Positions 1 to 10,800 of a stretch of 64,000 nt of DNA are shown here, piece after piece. The stretch comes from Trichomonas vaginalis G3 (lineage: Eukaryota; Parabasalia; Trichomonadida; Trichomonadidae), in NCBI RefSeq assembly GCF_026262505.1, contig NC_067207.1:9392082-9456081 (forward strand). The letters are read 5' to 3'. How positions within the stretch are numbered: position 1 is the first letter of the stretch; the number at the start of each line of letters is the position of its first letter. A program made the translations under genes and the position numbers. The notes under the pieces are model-generated. The model searched no databases, was not told where the DNA came from, and was given only the letters and a program-made list of their open reading frames with translations.

Positions 1-31
1 TCTCATTTCATATAGAATAAAAACCTTTTAT

Positions 32-433
32 ATGTATGAAATGAACAATATACTCGACAAGGGTTTGAATGTAAAGCTAACGAATGAAAATATTGTTGAA
101 TTCACTGAGACAGGTGCTGTGTATAAAGATGTAGAACTACTGAACAAAAGAGCTAAGGGAAGAAGCAGGAACATGAACAAAGGGTGGAAGCCTATAAAAA
201 TTTATGTCAATGATGGCTCAGGAGGTTCAAACATAAAGTATGCAGAAAGTTATAGAGTTTATGCTCTCAAAGGTGAAAAGCCTTCATTTAAGAACAGCTA
301 TTCTAACGCATATCCTCAAAAGCTAACGGATGGAGAAGTGGATGATATGAATGACAGCAAAAATATTAACAGAAATGGCGACAGAGATGCATGGAATTTG
401 TTTACCATCAGTCAATTGAAGGTTAAACTTTAA
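32..433 (+). CDS. Polinton-associated protein of unknown function
   Basis: A 133-residue hydrophilic protein with no recognised motif. It converges tail to tail with the packaging ATPase gene, overlapping it by four bases at 430-433, which fits the tight packing of this element. The middle is rich in Gly, Ser, Lys and Asn (around residues 40-75). No membrane segment or signal peptide is visible. The gene could begin further left, but an in-frame ATG lies at 32 and a second at 41. Function is not assigned; membership of the element rests on position only. Confidence 0.5.
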   Translation: MYEMNNILDKGLNVKLTNENIVEFTETGAVYKDVELLNKRAKGRSRNMNKGWKPIKIYVNDGSGGSNIKYAESYRVYALKGEKPSFKNSYSNAYPQKLTDGEVDDMNDSKNINRNGDRDAWNLFTISQLKVKL

Positions 434-1317
434 AACAATGTTGGTCGTTCCCATGGAATATTTTTGACTTTAATGGTATTAGTCATGATATGAATCTCAA
501 GGTATGAACGAGGAGAGATGAGAGACTTATATGCTTCCCAAATTTCTTCAAAAGGTAATGTTATACCTGACTGTTTCCAAATGAGTTCAATATCATAACG
601 TGAGAAACCTTGAAAGATAACGAAGTCAGTTATGAGACGTTTTATGTTTAAAGCAAGAAAACGCCATGTTTGCATAAGTATTGCTACAGTTAAGTGGTAA
701 TGTCTGACTTTAGTAATGATGTTAGCTAATGGTGAGTCAGGCTTTGACACTAAACCTTTTCCGGCGAAGTCGTCGCAAACGAGCAGAGTATTTGAAGGAT
801 ACTTTTTGAAGGGGTATTTTGAAAGTTTTGACAGAATGTAGTTTGTAAGTCGTTTCATATCGTAAACTCCTGAGTATTGACGTAAGTGGTGTTTGTCAAT
901 AATTCTTTCCATCTCTTCTGAAGTCTTTTGCATTCCTGACTGTATAAATTCAACGATGGCATAATATTTCCTCTTACGTCGAACGTAACGTTGAAGAAAT
1001 TCAATGAGTTCGCTATCTGGAACTTTAACGACAGATGCTTGAACTTTTGACATAAATGTTTTCGCTGTTGAGTCCATAGAGTCTGAAGTTGCTGATATAA
1101 TGATTTGGTCATAATATGAATCTTGACCTAAACGCTCTGTTATGAGTATATGACGAATGAGGTTAAATGTCTTACCTGAACCCATCTTTCCACAATAGAA
1201 ATACACACCATTTGAACAGAATTCATAATCTTTGCTGAAAGGAAGAATGAGAGAAGAGTTAAGTTTGTCTGTAGTTTCATTCATGTCTTCATCTACGTCA
1301 TGTATTAAATGCTTCAT
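430..1317 (-). CDS. Polinton DNA-packaging ATPase (FtsK/HerA, A32-like)
   Basis: A 295-residue P-loop ATPase. The Walker A motif is GKMGSGKT at about residues 43-50, followed by a helix beginning FNLIRHI. A Walker B-like strand, TLLVCDDFAGKG, lies near residue 180. This pair and the length fit the A32/FtsK-like packaging ATPases of Polintons and large DNA viruses, which drive genome DNA into a capsid. The gene is transcribed opposite to the capsid-type genes that begin at 1334, so 1318-1333 is a very short divergent promoter region. The start is the ATG at 1317, with a second Met at residue 12. It is the most diagnostic gene of the element in this window. Confidence 0.75.
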   Translation of the reverse strand: MKHLIHDVDEDMNETTDKLNSSLILPFSKDYEFCSNGVYFYCGKMGSGKTFNLIRHILITERLGQDSYYDQIIISATSDSMDSTAKTFMSKVQASVVKVPDSELIEFLQRYVRRKRKYYAIVEFIQSGMQKTSEEMERIIDKHHLRQYSGVYDMKRLTNYILSKLSKYPFKKYPSNTLLVCDDFAGKGLVSKPDSPLANIITKVRHYHLTVAILMQTWRFLALNIKRLITDFVIFQGFSRYDIELIWKQSGITLPFEEIWEAYKSLISPRSYLEIHIMTNTIKVKNIPWERPTLF

Positions 1318-1333
1318 TTTATCTCCATTAAAA

Positions 1334-2215
1334 ATGCAAGTCAGAAATATTCAGAACATAGCACCGAGTCTAACTGACAAGAGTATAAAGATATACTATG
1401 AACACGTTATGATGAAACCAACCAAAATTCAAGAAAGTCAGTATACTTATGAATATCCAAGACACTGGGTAGAGTATGTAGGAGGTGAGAAAGCTATTGA
1501 AATCAGACAGGTTCGAAGTATTCCAGCAGGAAGGACAATATTATTGAAGAACTTTAATGTTTTGAGGTATAATGATGAAACAAAGAAGCAAGATAGTTTT
1601 CCCATTGCTGTGTATGTGAACCTAGACACAGGAGATGACATGAAAGTTTTTAACACAAAGCTTCAAACGGTAGTGAGAGAACAACTTACTGCGGAAGGGC
1701 ATCCATTACCTTCAGAAGTTACCATAGCATATAATTTTGAAACAAACTCAATAGATTTTAAAGTCATCTCTGCAAAGAAGTCAGGTTTTACATTTAATGA
1801 AGCAGATGTATATTCGAATGAAAACTTCAAAGCTATTGCATGGTTAGATAATGACGATTGCTTTAAGAAAATATTTAAATTCAGTGACTCAACGATGTCA
1901 ATAGATGACCTTCGTGGAATGTTACCATCGATGTTTACAGTAGAAGGTTCAGCAGGATTGCTTACAAGATTGTCAATTGGTGGTATTTGGTCTCGTGAGA
2001 ACATTGTTATAAAATCCAGTATAAGTGAATTTGCTGAAGAATCTATATTATGTCTTTCAAACTACATGTATTCGCCACCGAAGCATTATAGTATAACAAA
2101 CTTTGTCAGTAAGTTTAACATAAGACTTGTCGAACCTTCTTCAATGAAAGATGTTGTGCTACCTAAAGATGGAAAGGATGGACTCATTATTGAGATGATT
2201 TTAATAGCATATTAA
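1334..2215 (+). CDS. Polinton capsid-type candidate protein
   Basis: About 293 residues from the ATG at 1334. The frame is open further upstream but would then run into the divergent ATPase gene. The sequence is rich in beta-forming stretches, with no coiled coil, signal peptide or transmembrane helix. Size and position next to the packaging ATPase suggest the minor capsid (penton, single jelly-roll) protein rather than the larger double jelly-roll major capsid protein. This is an inference from context and size. No sequence motif decides it; a structure prediction would. Confidence 0.4.
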   Translation: MQVRNIQNIAPSLTDKSIKIYYEHVMMKPTKIQESQYTYEYPRHWVEYVGGEKAIEIRQVRSIPAGRTILLKNFNVLRYNDETKKQDSFPIAVYVNLDTGDDMKVFNTKLQTVVREQLTAEGHPLPSEVTIAYNFETNSIDFKVISAKKSGFTFNEADVYSNENFKAIAWLDNDDCFKKIFKFSDSTMSIDDLRGMLPSMFTVEGSAGLLTRLSIGGIWSRENIVIKSSISEFAEESILCLSNYMYSPPKHYSITNFVSKFNIRLVEPSSMKDVVLPKDGKDGLIIEMILIAY

Positions 2216-2440
2216 ATGAGCTTGTTCTTGAAGGTCATTCATGATGAAATAACTGTTGTAGAAGATGTTAGCAATTGTTCAGACATTTTGAAGCGAATAG
2301 ATGAGATAAGAAAGAAGTTAGATAGACCGCAAAGCGGTGAGGGCGAAGCCCGTGAGAATGTTTATGTTTCATTGACTTTCTCCAGTAACGAGAACTTTTA
2401 TGAGATAATATTGAAGAGAGATGATTTTAATATGGTGTAA
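2216..2440 (+). CDS. Small Polinton protein
   Basis: A 74-residue protein whose ATG follows directly on the stop of the capsid-type gene, with no spacer, suggesting coupled expression or a shared transcript. It is mixed in charge, with a short stretch near residues 40-50 rich in Gly and Glu. No family is recognised. The next small gene again starts directly at its stop, so it sits in a run of three overlapping or abutting genes. Confidence 0.45.
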   Translation: MSLFLKVIHDEITVVEDVSNCSDILKRIDEIRKKLDRPQSGEGEARENVYVSLTFSSNENFYEIILKRDDFNMV

Positions 2441-2614
2441 ATGGTAGCTTGGGCAGCTTTAGGCGCAATGGGAACAAAAGCATTAGCATTTGGAGCAAAA
2501 GCACTTGGAGCTTATGACGCAGTAAATAAAATGAGTGGAGGAAGGGTTTCGAAGACATTAGATGCAAATAAAGGAAGATTGGAGGCTGGGTTGCAAGAAG
2601 TTAAGATTAAATAA
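2441..2614 (+). CDS. Very small Ala/Gly-rich protein of the Polinton
   Basis: A 57-residue frame starting at the ATG at 2441, directly after the stop of the upstream gene. The N-terminal half (residues 2-25) is an Ala/Gly/Leu-rich amphipathic or membrane-active segment with repeated KAL/GAK patterns. The C-terminal half is charged. Small hydrophobic or amphipathic virion proteins are common in Polintons and related viruses, where some act on membranes; that role here is only inferred. Its end overlaps the start of the next gene. Confidence 0.4.
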   Translation: MVAWAALGAMGTKALAFGAKALGAYDAVNKMSGGRVSKTLDANKGRLEAGLQEVKIK

Positions 2615-2954
2615 AATAGGGCTCATAAATAAAGCATCCAATTTGGTTGCGACTGAGTCGGAAAATGCTTTAGGAAAGGACGATGAGTTTTCAAAACACG
2701 CAAAAGACTTTAATGACCAGATGAAAGGTGAAACAATGCATTTAAATAGAGTCGATGGAACTCTTCCTCCACCAGCAGTTCTTCCGTATGGTCCCTATGG
2801 AATGTATGGAAACCCTTACGAAAGACCATTTGACCCATTGACTGGTGGAAGTAACTGGTATCATTACGGACGAAGAAGAAAGACAGTCAAGTTGGAGACA
2901 GACGTGAAGAAAGCAACTAAAAAGAAACCAAGGAAGAGAGTTATAAAGCAATGA
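2562..2954 (+). CDS. Basic-tailed Polinton protein
   Basis: Up to 130 residues from the ATG at 2562, overlapping the previous small gene by 53 bases; a later in-frame Met could be the true start. The middle is rich in Pro, Gly and Tyr (about residues 66-105). The last 25 residues are very rich in Lys and Arg, ending in a KKKPRKR-type run that resembles a nuclear localisation or DNA-binding tail. This layout recalls core or DNA-condensing virion proteins, but no family could be named. Confidence 0.4.
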   Translation: MQIKEDWRLGCKKLRLNKIGLINKASNLVATESENALGKDDEFSKHAKDFNDQMKGETMHLNRVDGTLPPPAVLPYGPYGMYGNPYERPFDPLTGGSNWYHYGRRRKTVKLETDVKKATKKKPRKRVIKQ

Positions 2955-2958
2955 ATTC

Positions 2959-3009
2959 ATGAGGTGAAAAAAGAGGTGAAAAAAGAGGTGAGATTTCACC
3001 ACTTCACCT
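2959..3009. repeat. Short GAGGTGAAAAAA tandem repeat with inverted partner
   Basis: Three close copies of GAGGTGAAAAAA are followed by TTTCACC and CTTCACC, so the stretch can fold on itself. It lies directly after a stop codon and before the next gene at 3111. A transcript-end or regulatory role is possible but unproven. Confidence 0.4.
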
Positions 3010-3110
3010 AAATTTATTTTTGCGCTATGTTTTCATACGTGTGAGGGTGGTGATATCATTAATTTTAAGTTTATTTTTTTTATTTACTGAAAATTTTTAT
3101 TTGGATGTAA

Positions 3111-3431
3111 ATGACGAAAACTATTGAGATAACAAACTACAACGGTCATGAGTTCAAGAATTTGTTCTTCGTTCCTCGTGAAAATACATTCTATCAGATA
3201 CGAGGGAGAAAGGGTAAAGTTAGTTTGAGCGTTTATGAAGGAATGAAGAATGGAAAGTTTATACAAGCATACGATACAAACGGTAAACGTGTTTCATTAG
3301 CTTTGTCAAAACTTACTAACATTTATTTTGACAGTGACTTTGACCTATATGAAGAAGAAAGTGAGTCAGAAGATTATGAGCTGTTATGTGAAGCACAGCA
3401 ATGGGAGGAGTTGCAATACTTTTGTAAGTGA
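3111..3431 (+). CDS. Small Polinton-linked protein of unknown function
   Basis: A 106-residue protein with a basic N-terminal half that looks like a small beta domain, and an acidic C-terminal tail rich in Glu and Asp from about residue 78. It stops with TGA at 3429-3431. It is the last frame before the non-coding end of the element. No recognised family; membership of the Polinton rests on position. Confidence 0.45.
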   Translation: MTKTIEITNYNGHEFKNLFFVPRENTFYQIRGRKGKVSLSVYEGMKNGKFIQAYDTNGKRVSLALSKLTNIYFDSDFDLYEEESESEDYELLCEAQQWEELQYFCK

Positions 3432-3559
3432 GAACGTTTATTTTTACATTAATGAAGTCATTAGTGGTTGGCGGTTTGTAAATATTTAAGGTTAAATTAG
3501 TGTTGTCGTTTGTGTTGTAAAATATACGTTAACGGTTTTGTAAAGTGTCAAATTCACAA

Positions 3560-3613
3560 GTATTGCGTACGGAGGAACGCAGTGCCTCCATACACGAGAC
3601 TTGTATACTAACT
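3560..3613. other. Spacer between Polinton genes and minisatellite, with small hairpin
   Basis: Non-coding. Contains an inverted repeat around 3570-3592 (TACGGAGG paired with CCTCCATA across a nine-base loop). It could be part of the Polinton terminus; no partner terminus is in the window to test this. Confidence 0.3.
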
Positions 3614-4632
3614 ATCATTGCATTAACAAGTGCTTTGACTCAGATGTTGCCAGCCTCTTCATCATTGCATTAACAAGTGCTTTGACTCAGAGGTTGCCAG
3701 CCTCTTCATCATTGCATTAACAAGTGCTTTGACTCAGATGTTGCCAGCCTCTTCATCATTGCATTAACAAGTGCTTTGACTCAGAGGTTGCCAGCCTCTT
3801 CATCATTGCATTAACAAATGCTTTGACTCAGATGTTGCCAGCCTCTTCATCATTGCATTAACAAGTGCTTTGACTCAGAGGTTGCCAGCCTCTTCATCAT
3901 TGCATTAACAAGTGCTTTGACTTAGAGGTTGCCAGCCTCTTCATCATTGCATTAACAAGTGCTTTGACTTAGAGGTTGCCAGCCTCTTCATCATTGCATT
4001 AACAAGTGCTTTGACTTAGAGGTTGCCAGCCTCTTCATCATTGCATTAACAAATGCTTTGACTTAGAGGTTGCCAGCCTCTTCATCATTGCATTAACAAG
4101 TGCTTTGACTTAGAGGTTGCCAGCCTCTTCATCATTGCATTAACAAGTGCTTTGACTCAGATGTTGCCAGCCTCTTCATCATTGCATTAACAAGTGCTTT
4201 GACTCAGAGGTTGCCAGCCTCTTCATCATTGCATTAACAAGTGCTTTGACTCAGATGTTGCCAGCCTCTTCATCATTGCATTAACAAGTGCTTTGACTCA
4301 GAGGTTGCCAGCCTCTTCATCATTGCATTAACAAATGCTTTGACTCAGATGTTGCCAGCCTCTTCATCATTGCATTAACAAGTGCTTTGACTCAGAGGTT
4401 GCCAGCCTCTTCATCATTGCATTAACAAGTGCTTTGACTTAGAGGTTGCCAGCCTCTTCATCATTGCATTAACAAGTGCTTTGACTTAGAGGTTGCCAGC
4501 TTCATCATTGCATTAAACAAATGCTTTGACTCAGAGGTTGCCAGCCTCTTCATCATTGCATTAACAAGTGCTTTGACTCAGAGGTTGCCAGCCTCTTCAT
4601 CATTGCATTAACAAGTGCTTTGACTCAGAGGT
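3614..4632. repeat. 47-bp minisatellite, about 22 copies
   Basis: A head-to-tail array with a period of exactly 47 bp: copies start with ATCATTGCATT at 3614 and again at 3661. Copies differ at a few sites, CAGATG, CAGAGG or TTAGAGG, and AACAAGTG or AACAAATG. In several stretches the ATG and AGG forms alternate, pointing to amplification of a two-copy (94-bp) unit. One copy near 4500 is shortened. The array is cut by an inverted-repeat element at 4633-5880 and its last part reappears at 5881-5907. There is no coding frame across it. Confidence 0.9.
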
Positions 4633-5880
4633 TGTTGTAAACAGAAATTCATCAAAAGTGACACTTCAGAAAAGCTAAAATATTGAATTTTTGGAACTTT
4701 TGATAGAGCACGTTTTTAAATATTAATTAAAGTAAATGTATATTTTGTAAAGATTCTTTTTAATAAAAAAATAAAATTTTGAAGAAGAACACAAAATCTT
4801 CTGAAAAATAATATCACATAAACTCATATTATTTTCTAATATATAACTTTTATATAAAAATCAAATTCAATGATCTTAAAAGCGAAGGATAAACCTCAAA
4901 ATTTACGAATATAATGAGTGGGAATATAATGCTTATCTATCATAAAACCATATGAAATATCAATTTTTGCTTTACGCCTAATTTTTGACGACAATTAGCA
5001 AAAAATGTTAAATGTTAACACTCAGTCCATTTGAATATGAAAAATAAAATTGACTTTGATTAAATGTTTTTATTTATCATGCAATTCTTCTTGCGACCAA
5101 AGATTTGAAAAAATTTCAAAAAATAAGATAGCTTAAAAATAATATACGGTAGTGTTTACTAATAGATGAATAGTATATAAATTCTATTAAAATGGATTTG
5201 ATCCAAAAAATATAAACCAAAAATAATTGTTATAATTTAAATGAAGAAGTAATTTAAAACGATTTATTTATGATCAAATTTTATATATTTTTTTGGATCA
5301 AATCCATTTTAATAGAATTTATATACTATTCATCTATTAGTAAACACTACCGTATATATTTTTTAAGCTATCTTATTTTTTGAACTTTTATTCAAATCTT
5401 TGGTCGCAAGAAGAATTGCATGATAAATAAAAAAACATTTAATCAAAGTCAATTTTATTTTTCATATTCAAATGGACTGAGTGTTAACATTTAACATTTT
5501 TTGCTAATTGTCGTCAAAAATTAGGCGTAAAGCAAAAATTGATATTTCATATGGTTTTATGATAGATAAGCATTATATTCCCACTCATTATATTCGTAAA
5601 TTTTGAGGTTTATCCTTCGCTTTTAAGATCATTGAATTTGATTTTTATATAAAATAGTTATATATTAGAAAATAATATGAGTTTATGTGATATTATTTTT
5701 CAGAAGATTTCATTCTATATGCCTATGAAAAGTACTCTCAAAACTAACTTTTCCTAATTATAATTAAATCTAGAATATTGTCTTATGCTTAGTATTATTT
5801 CATTTTTCTCATTCAATTTAGAATTTACAAATGTCAAAAAATTGAGAGCTGTCACTTTTGATGAATTTCTGTTTATTACA
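4633..5880 (+). mobile_element. Long inverted-repeat (foldback) element, copy 1
   Basis: 1,248 bp, no transposase. Ends are TGTTGTAAACAGAAATTC on the left and its near-complement ending in GTTTATTACA on the right. A 4-bp target duplication, AGGT, lies at 4629-4632 and 5881-5884, inside a minisatellite unit, so the insertion is younger than the array. Inside are a left-end-specific segment, a long arm (about 4794-5210), a loop of roughly 77 bp (5211-5287), the inverted arm (5288-5710) and a right-end-specific segment. The superfamily is not settled. A 4-bp non-specific duplication and 30-bp ends fit a non-autonomous DNA transposon mobilised in trans. Confidence 0.9.
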
Positions 5881-5907
5881 AGGTTGCCAGCCTCTTCATC
5901 ATTGTAA
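5881..5907. repeat. Displaced end of the 47-bp minisatellite
   Basis: Contains the duplicated AGGT followed by the remainder of one repeat unit (TTGCCAGCCTCTTCATC and on). It is the part of the array pushed away by the inserted inverted-repeat element. Confidence 0.85.
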
Positions 5908-6377
5908 AAATGTATTACCGCTTTTTTTTTAATTCAATCGTAACATCTCAATTATCCCGCCAAAAATTATTGGGTCTAAATTGGTTTTTATTATTATTAT
6001 TTTCAGAAACAAACTAACTTGTTTTTTAGGAATTTATCATTCATAAAGTCTTTATGATATATTTTCAACTTATAATGAATATGAAATTATAATTGTTATT
6101 TTGAAAAAAAATTATTCATGATCAATTCATGATTTAACCAGTTCCTTCAAATTAGGAGAGCATATTCAAATATAATCGCTCATTAAAATCAATTTTTATG
6201 TTTTTTTTTAAATCGAAATTATCTCATCATAAACCATGCAAACTGACTATTTGTTCTTATCACCATGTTACCAATATCAGAATTGTCTTTACAGCCAAAA
6301 TTTCGCTCGATAAAAGTCCATCCAATAGTGAGATAATTGAGCAACGAACATTTTTCCATATCACAAAAAACCTCCCC
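5908..6377. other. Non-coding spacer
   Basis: AT-rich sequence between two inverted-repeat elements. Contains CCCGCCAAAAATTATT at about 5957, resembling the CCCGCCAAAAAAATTAT present in the large Mutator-like element. The only frame of note (6198-6389) runs into the next element and has no coding character. Confidence 0.5.
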
Positions 6378-7253
6378 AAAAAATGTTAAATGTTAACACT
6401 CAGTCCATTTGAATATGAAAAATAAAATTGACTTTGATTAAATGTTTTTATTTATCATGCAATTCTTCTTGCGACCAAAGATTTGAATAAAAGTTCAAAA
6501 AATAAGATAGCTTAAAAAATAATATACGGTAGTGTTTACTAATAGATGAATAGTATATAAATTCTATTAAAATGGATTTGATCCAAAAAAATATAAAACC
6601 AAAAATAATTGTTATAATTTAAATGAAGAAGTAATTTAAAACGATTTTATTTATGATCAAATTTTATATATTTTTTTGGATCAAATCCATTTTAATAGAA
6701 TTTATATACTATTCATCTATTAGTAAACACTACCGTATATTATTTTTTAAGCTATCTTATTTTTTGAACTTTTATTCAAATCTTTGGTCGCAAGAAGAAT
6801 TGCATGATAAATAAAAACATTTAATCAAAGTCAATTTTATTTTTCATATTCAAATGGACTGAGTGTTAACATTTAACATTTTTTGCTAATTGTCGTCAAA
6901 AATTAGGCGTAAAGCAAAAATTGATATTTCATATGGTTTTATGATAGATAAGCATTATATTCCCACTCATTATATTCGTAAATTTTGAGGTTTATCCTTC
7001 GCTTTTAAGATCATTGAATTTGATTTTTATATAAAATAGTTATATATTAGAAAATAATATGAGTTTATGTGATATTATTTTTCAGAAGATTTTGTGTTCT
7101 TCTTCAAAATTTTACTTTTTTATTAAAAAGAATCTTTACAAAATATACATTTACTTTAATTAATATTTAAAAACGTTCTCTATCAAAAGTTCCAAAAATT
7201 CAATATTTTAGCTTTTCTGAGGTGTCACTTTTGATGAATTTCTGTTTACAACA
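6378..7253 (-). mobile_element. Long inverted-repeat (foldback) element, copy 2, truncated
   Basis: 876 bp. The right end ends in CTGTTTACAACA, the complement of the left end of copies 1, 3 and 4, so this copy lies in the opposite orientation. It lacks one outer end: homology begins abruptly inside the arm at 6378. Both arms and the loop are otherwise present. No target duplication can be defined because the outer end is missing. Confidence 0.85.
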
Positions 7254-7811
7254 GATGCTGCATTCCTCCTAGTCAACGTTACCAATATATAAATAAGAAA
7301 TAAAGTTGCCTTAACAACATTTTGACACTCTCTCAAAAATTTTGACATCCCTAACTTTACAAAAAATTAATGTTGTTGTCGGTAAAAAAATTATTATGAA
7401 TCTATGTATAGTGCATAATGTGGCTGTTATAACAAAACTTGTTGATTTCGTGAGAGAATGTCAGAAAAAAGTAAGTACTCATAATACATGTGAAACCTGT
7501 TATAAATACGACAATAGCTTATGAAAATTTTAATGCCGAACAGCATTTGAATCAAAAATAATCGTTATCCTGAGAATTGCTAATTTTGGGGAAACATTAT
7601 TTAATCTTTTAAATCATTCCTTTGCTATAGATACAATAAGTTCATGATTTCTAGAAAAATTAGAAATAGAATTTGAGATTTTTATTAATTTGAATATTCA
7701 AAAACATCAAAAATCAACCACAACTCTATGATAAATTTCTTTTATACAAGTCACACTCTTTTGTTACATATGCTATTAAGCGAGATATTTGAGCATTATA
7801 AATTTTTTTCA
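7254..7811. other. Non-coding spacer upstream of the MED12-like gene
   Basis: AT-rich. A 60-residue frame at 7342-7524 shows no domain or codon signal and is not called. The stretch just before the start at 7812 is a T-run followed by TCA, similar to the initiator-type context of trichomonad genes, but this is weak evidence. Confidence 0.4.
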
Positions 7812-10800
7812 ATGCAGGGTTTTGTGACCGAGTTTGCTCGGAAGCCATACCTTGTTCCCGATTCTGGTAATTCTCAGCCATATGTTCCAACATATCAGTA
7901 TGGCGAGTCGAATACGTCAATATTAATACTTGATGGCGGAGATAGAAATTCATGGAACAATGATCTTGGTGATCTCGATGTAAAAAACCAGAATCTTGAG
8001 AAAAATTTACCGATAATGGTAAGACTTCAAGAAAACAAGCTCGAACCCGGTCCAAAACTCGCTCTCCACGATGGTGGTCTTGCTTTATTTGTTTCTATGA
8101 TTCAAGATACAACGATTCATCCATACTCATTATGTCCTTTCCCCAAAATAGAAATTGACGATATAAATTATGTTATTACAAATATGGTTGATACAAGAGC
8201 GCCTCCTGATCGTGCGTCATGGATTCTTCATTATCTGGCAAGATACTTTGATTACAATGTCGATATAACAACCAAACTCCTCGAATTCAACTATTCAGAC
8301 GATGATTATTTTGCAAAATTTTGTTATTACTCATACAAGCGAAATATATTAAACTGTTACGATTTCCTTACAGGAATCATTCAAAAGATGAAGCCAACAG
8401 CCTTGAAAATCTTTAAAGACGAAATTTTGCATTCTCATCAACTTTGCGCCCTTGCTTTTTCAAAACAAGACGAGTTTATGATAGGAGATACACCCCTGAA
8501 GGCCAAACAGATCTATTTGAACATGCTTAATGAAGATATGTGTTTACAAAAGACTCATTTGATTCAATTCTCAATTTTACACGCTATAAGTGGCCACATA
8601 CCTGTTCTCTACGATTACTCGATCAGCAATGATCTAAACAAGCTCATGATGAACATGAAAAGCGAAAATCGCAGATGCAGACAAATATATCAAGCAATTA
8701 ACACATCGATGTTACCACCATCTCTACAGCTTCAGAACTTAATAATTAGCAACTATCCAACCTTCGACGTCAAAAAAATTAAAAATGGAGCTCAAAGAAT
8801 CATCGCGTACATTCCTTATACTCTTACGAACACTATAATCTTCGACTTACTTGAAATACCGTTCTGGTTTCCCGAAAACAACGGGCATCTCGCTGCAGCA
8901 ATAATTTACGTAATTCAGATGTTGCCAAAGGCTAAACTGAACATGAAGCAGCTCGTTGACTTCGTTTACCAACATGTTGACGAGATCGCCTGCTTCAAAC
9001 ATACTTTCGCTGAGCTCCAGGCTGCAAATTTGGTAAATTATTCAGAATTCATAAGCAAAGTACAGTTTTCAAGCAATTTTACAATGCTAAAGGCTGAAAC
9101 TATCAATATTGTCTCGACATTACCATTCTATGGCCTTAAAAAAGAGAATAATAAGGCATTTAATAACGCAATGCGTCGTTTGGGCTCCGATGAGTATAAT
9201 TCAGCTCTTAAATTCTTCCTTACCAATATTAGTAACCTCGAACAGACGATTTTGGCCAATAAAAACGTAATGGAACAAATTCCTTACGCTACACAGTATT
9301 CTGTTGGTTCGTTTGTGGTTGGGAACACGAAAATGTTCTCAGAAGCACTGGATATCATCATGACTTTCAATTTGGCCACACTTTTCCCTGTATTAGTTGA
9401 AAATATTTATAATTCAACGGAATACAAGCTTTCTATCACCCACAAGATACTTGCAAAGATTATAGAGAGCATTCCTATCCTGATTCTTCACGGATTTTTC
9501 CAGAAATTTGTTGAAATTATTCTAAATAATCCAACAAACTCCACAATCACGGAATTAGTGACTGCAATCCATGACAAATACAAAGACATTGTTTCTTTGC
9601 AGGATAAATACAAAGAAACTTATTCCCAGATTGTCAAAAACAAAAATGTAAATATCAGTACAGAAAACATCCGAAATTTCTTCAGAAGATTCTCGTATTT
9701 GTGCAGCCTCCATGTTTTCGACGCTTTCCACTCAATAGATAACCAACACGACTTCGAAGCCGTATTTCCAACATTTTTGACGAATCTTTTAATGTTTAGA
9801 TCGCTCAAATCGTCGACATTCATCAACTTTTTCGAGGAATTCACAGAAAGTGGCTGCATTTCCCAGCCCTCTTCGTTTTTTGTCAAAATTTTATTAAATG
9901 TTTTACTCAGTTTCAAGGAAAACGACTTCACCGACCACGTAGTTTCAGTTGTCAGTGACTTCTTCTCCTATATCTTCAAGCATGGCCACTATTTGCCGAT
10001 GAATTATTTATCCGAATGTCGCCGTAAGAGATATCAACCAGAAATCATCACGAAACTCATTAGTATCTTAATAGCATCAGCTCAGAAGAACCCAGAAGTC
10101 TTCAATCCCTATAATTCCCTGAATGATAGCACTGTAAAGAACTTTTCCAACGATTTGCCCCTACTTTCTACCTTTATTTCTGTCCTCTGCGACAACAGCC
10201 ACTTCCCACAACTGACGGCCGACCTCATTCATCAGTTCGATTCGTCGACATCTCAACCTATTTCGCTTCCTGGCTGTTTCTTCTCGATGCTGCCGGAAGA
10301 GGCAAGAGGTAAATCGTTCGAAGAGTCGTTTGAGTTCATGAAGACAGGAATTACGAGAGAAAACGCAAAATTGATTGGATATTGGCTCAAATTCTCGATT
10401 TTCTACACAATTGATAATCAGAATGTACAGTTCCCTGTTGTTTTCCAGGCTCCAGATAGAAATCTCCAGACAAAGTACATGACACAAGTTTCTGAAGCAT
10501 TTTTCGGTCTTTTCAACAGTATTTCTAAGGCAGATGAGAATGCAAACTTGTATTTGTTCGCTTGGTCAACAATTCTTCACGTTGACAGGAACAGACGTTC
10601 TGAATTGTACAGTTCGATTTATTCTACACCAGTTTTTGCAAATGCTGCTGTCCAAGTCTTCCAGACCCACTTTGCACAAGGAGACATCAATTTCGGAAGC
10701 GCCATTTCCCTTTTCATTCACCCTGTAATTCAAATTGCAGCAATTATTTCCTTCGACCAATTAATTGATAATGTTATCAATTCAGATTACGCCAGTACAG

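Larger units (their letters stand above)
1..3560. mobile_element. Polinton/Maverick element, terminal segment
   Basis: A compact gene block with a viral-type packaging ATPase on the minus strand and five short, nearly abutting plus-strand genes. Two of these start directly after the previous stop (TAAATG at 2213-2218 and 2438-2443). This matches the gene density of the packaging and capsid section of Polintons, which are abundant in trichomonads. The element continues left of the window. The right limit is uncertain: coding ends at 3431, and neither a terminal repeat nor a target duplication could be fixed because the other end is not visible. The 47-bp repeats from 3614 may belong to its terminal region or to the host. 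Parts seen: ATPase, capsid-type candidate and small virion-type proteins. Reading frames in view are open, so this end looks fairly recent. Polymerase, integrase and protease are not in view. Confidence 0.7.

Noticed and set aside
3614-4632. CRISPR-like regular repeat array
   Set aside because: Units are direct head-to-tail 47-bp copies with no unique spacers; it is a eukaryotic minisatellite.
6198-6389. 63-residue frame between foldback copies
   Set aside because: AT-rich composition and it runs into a transposon end.
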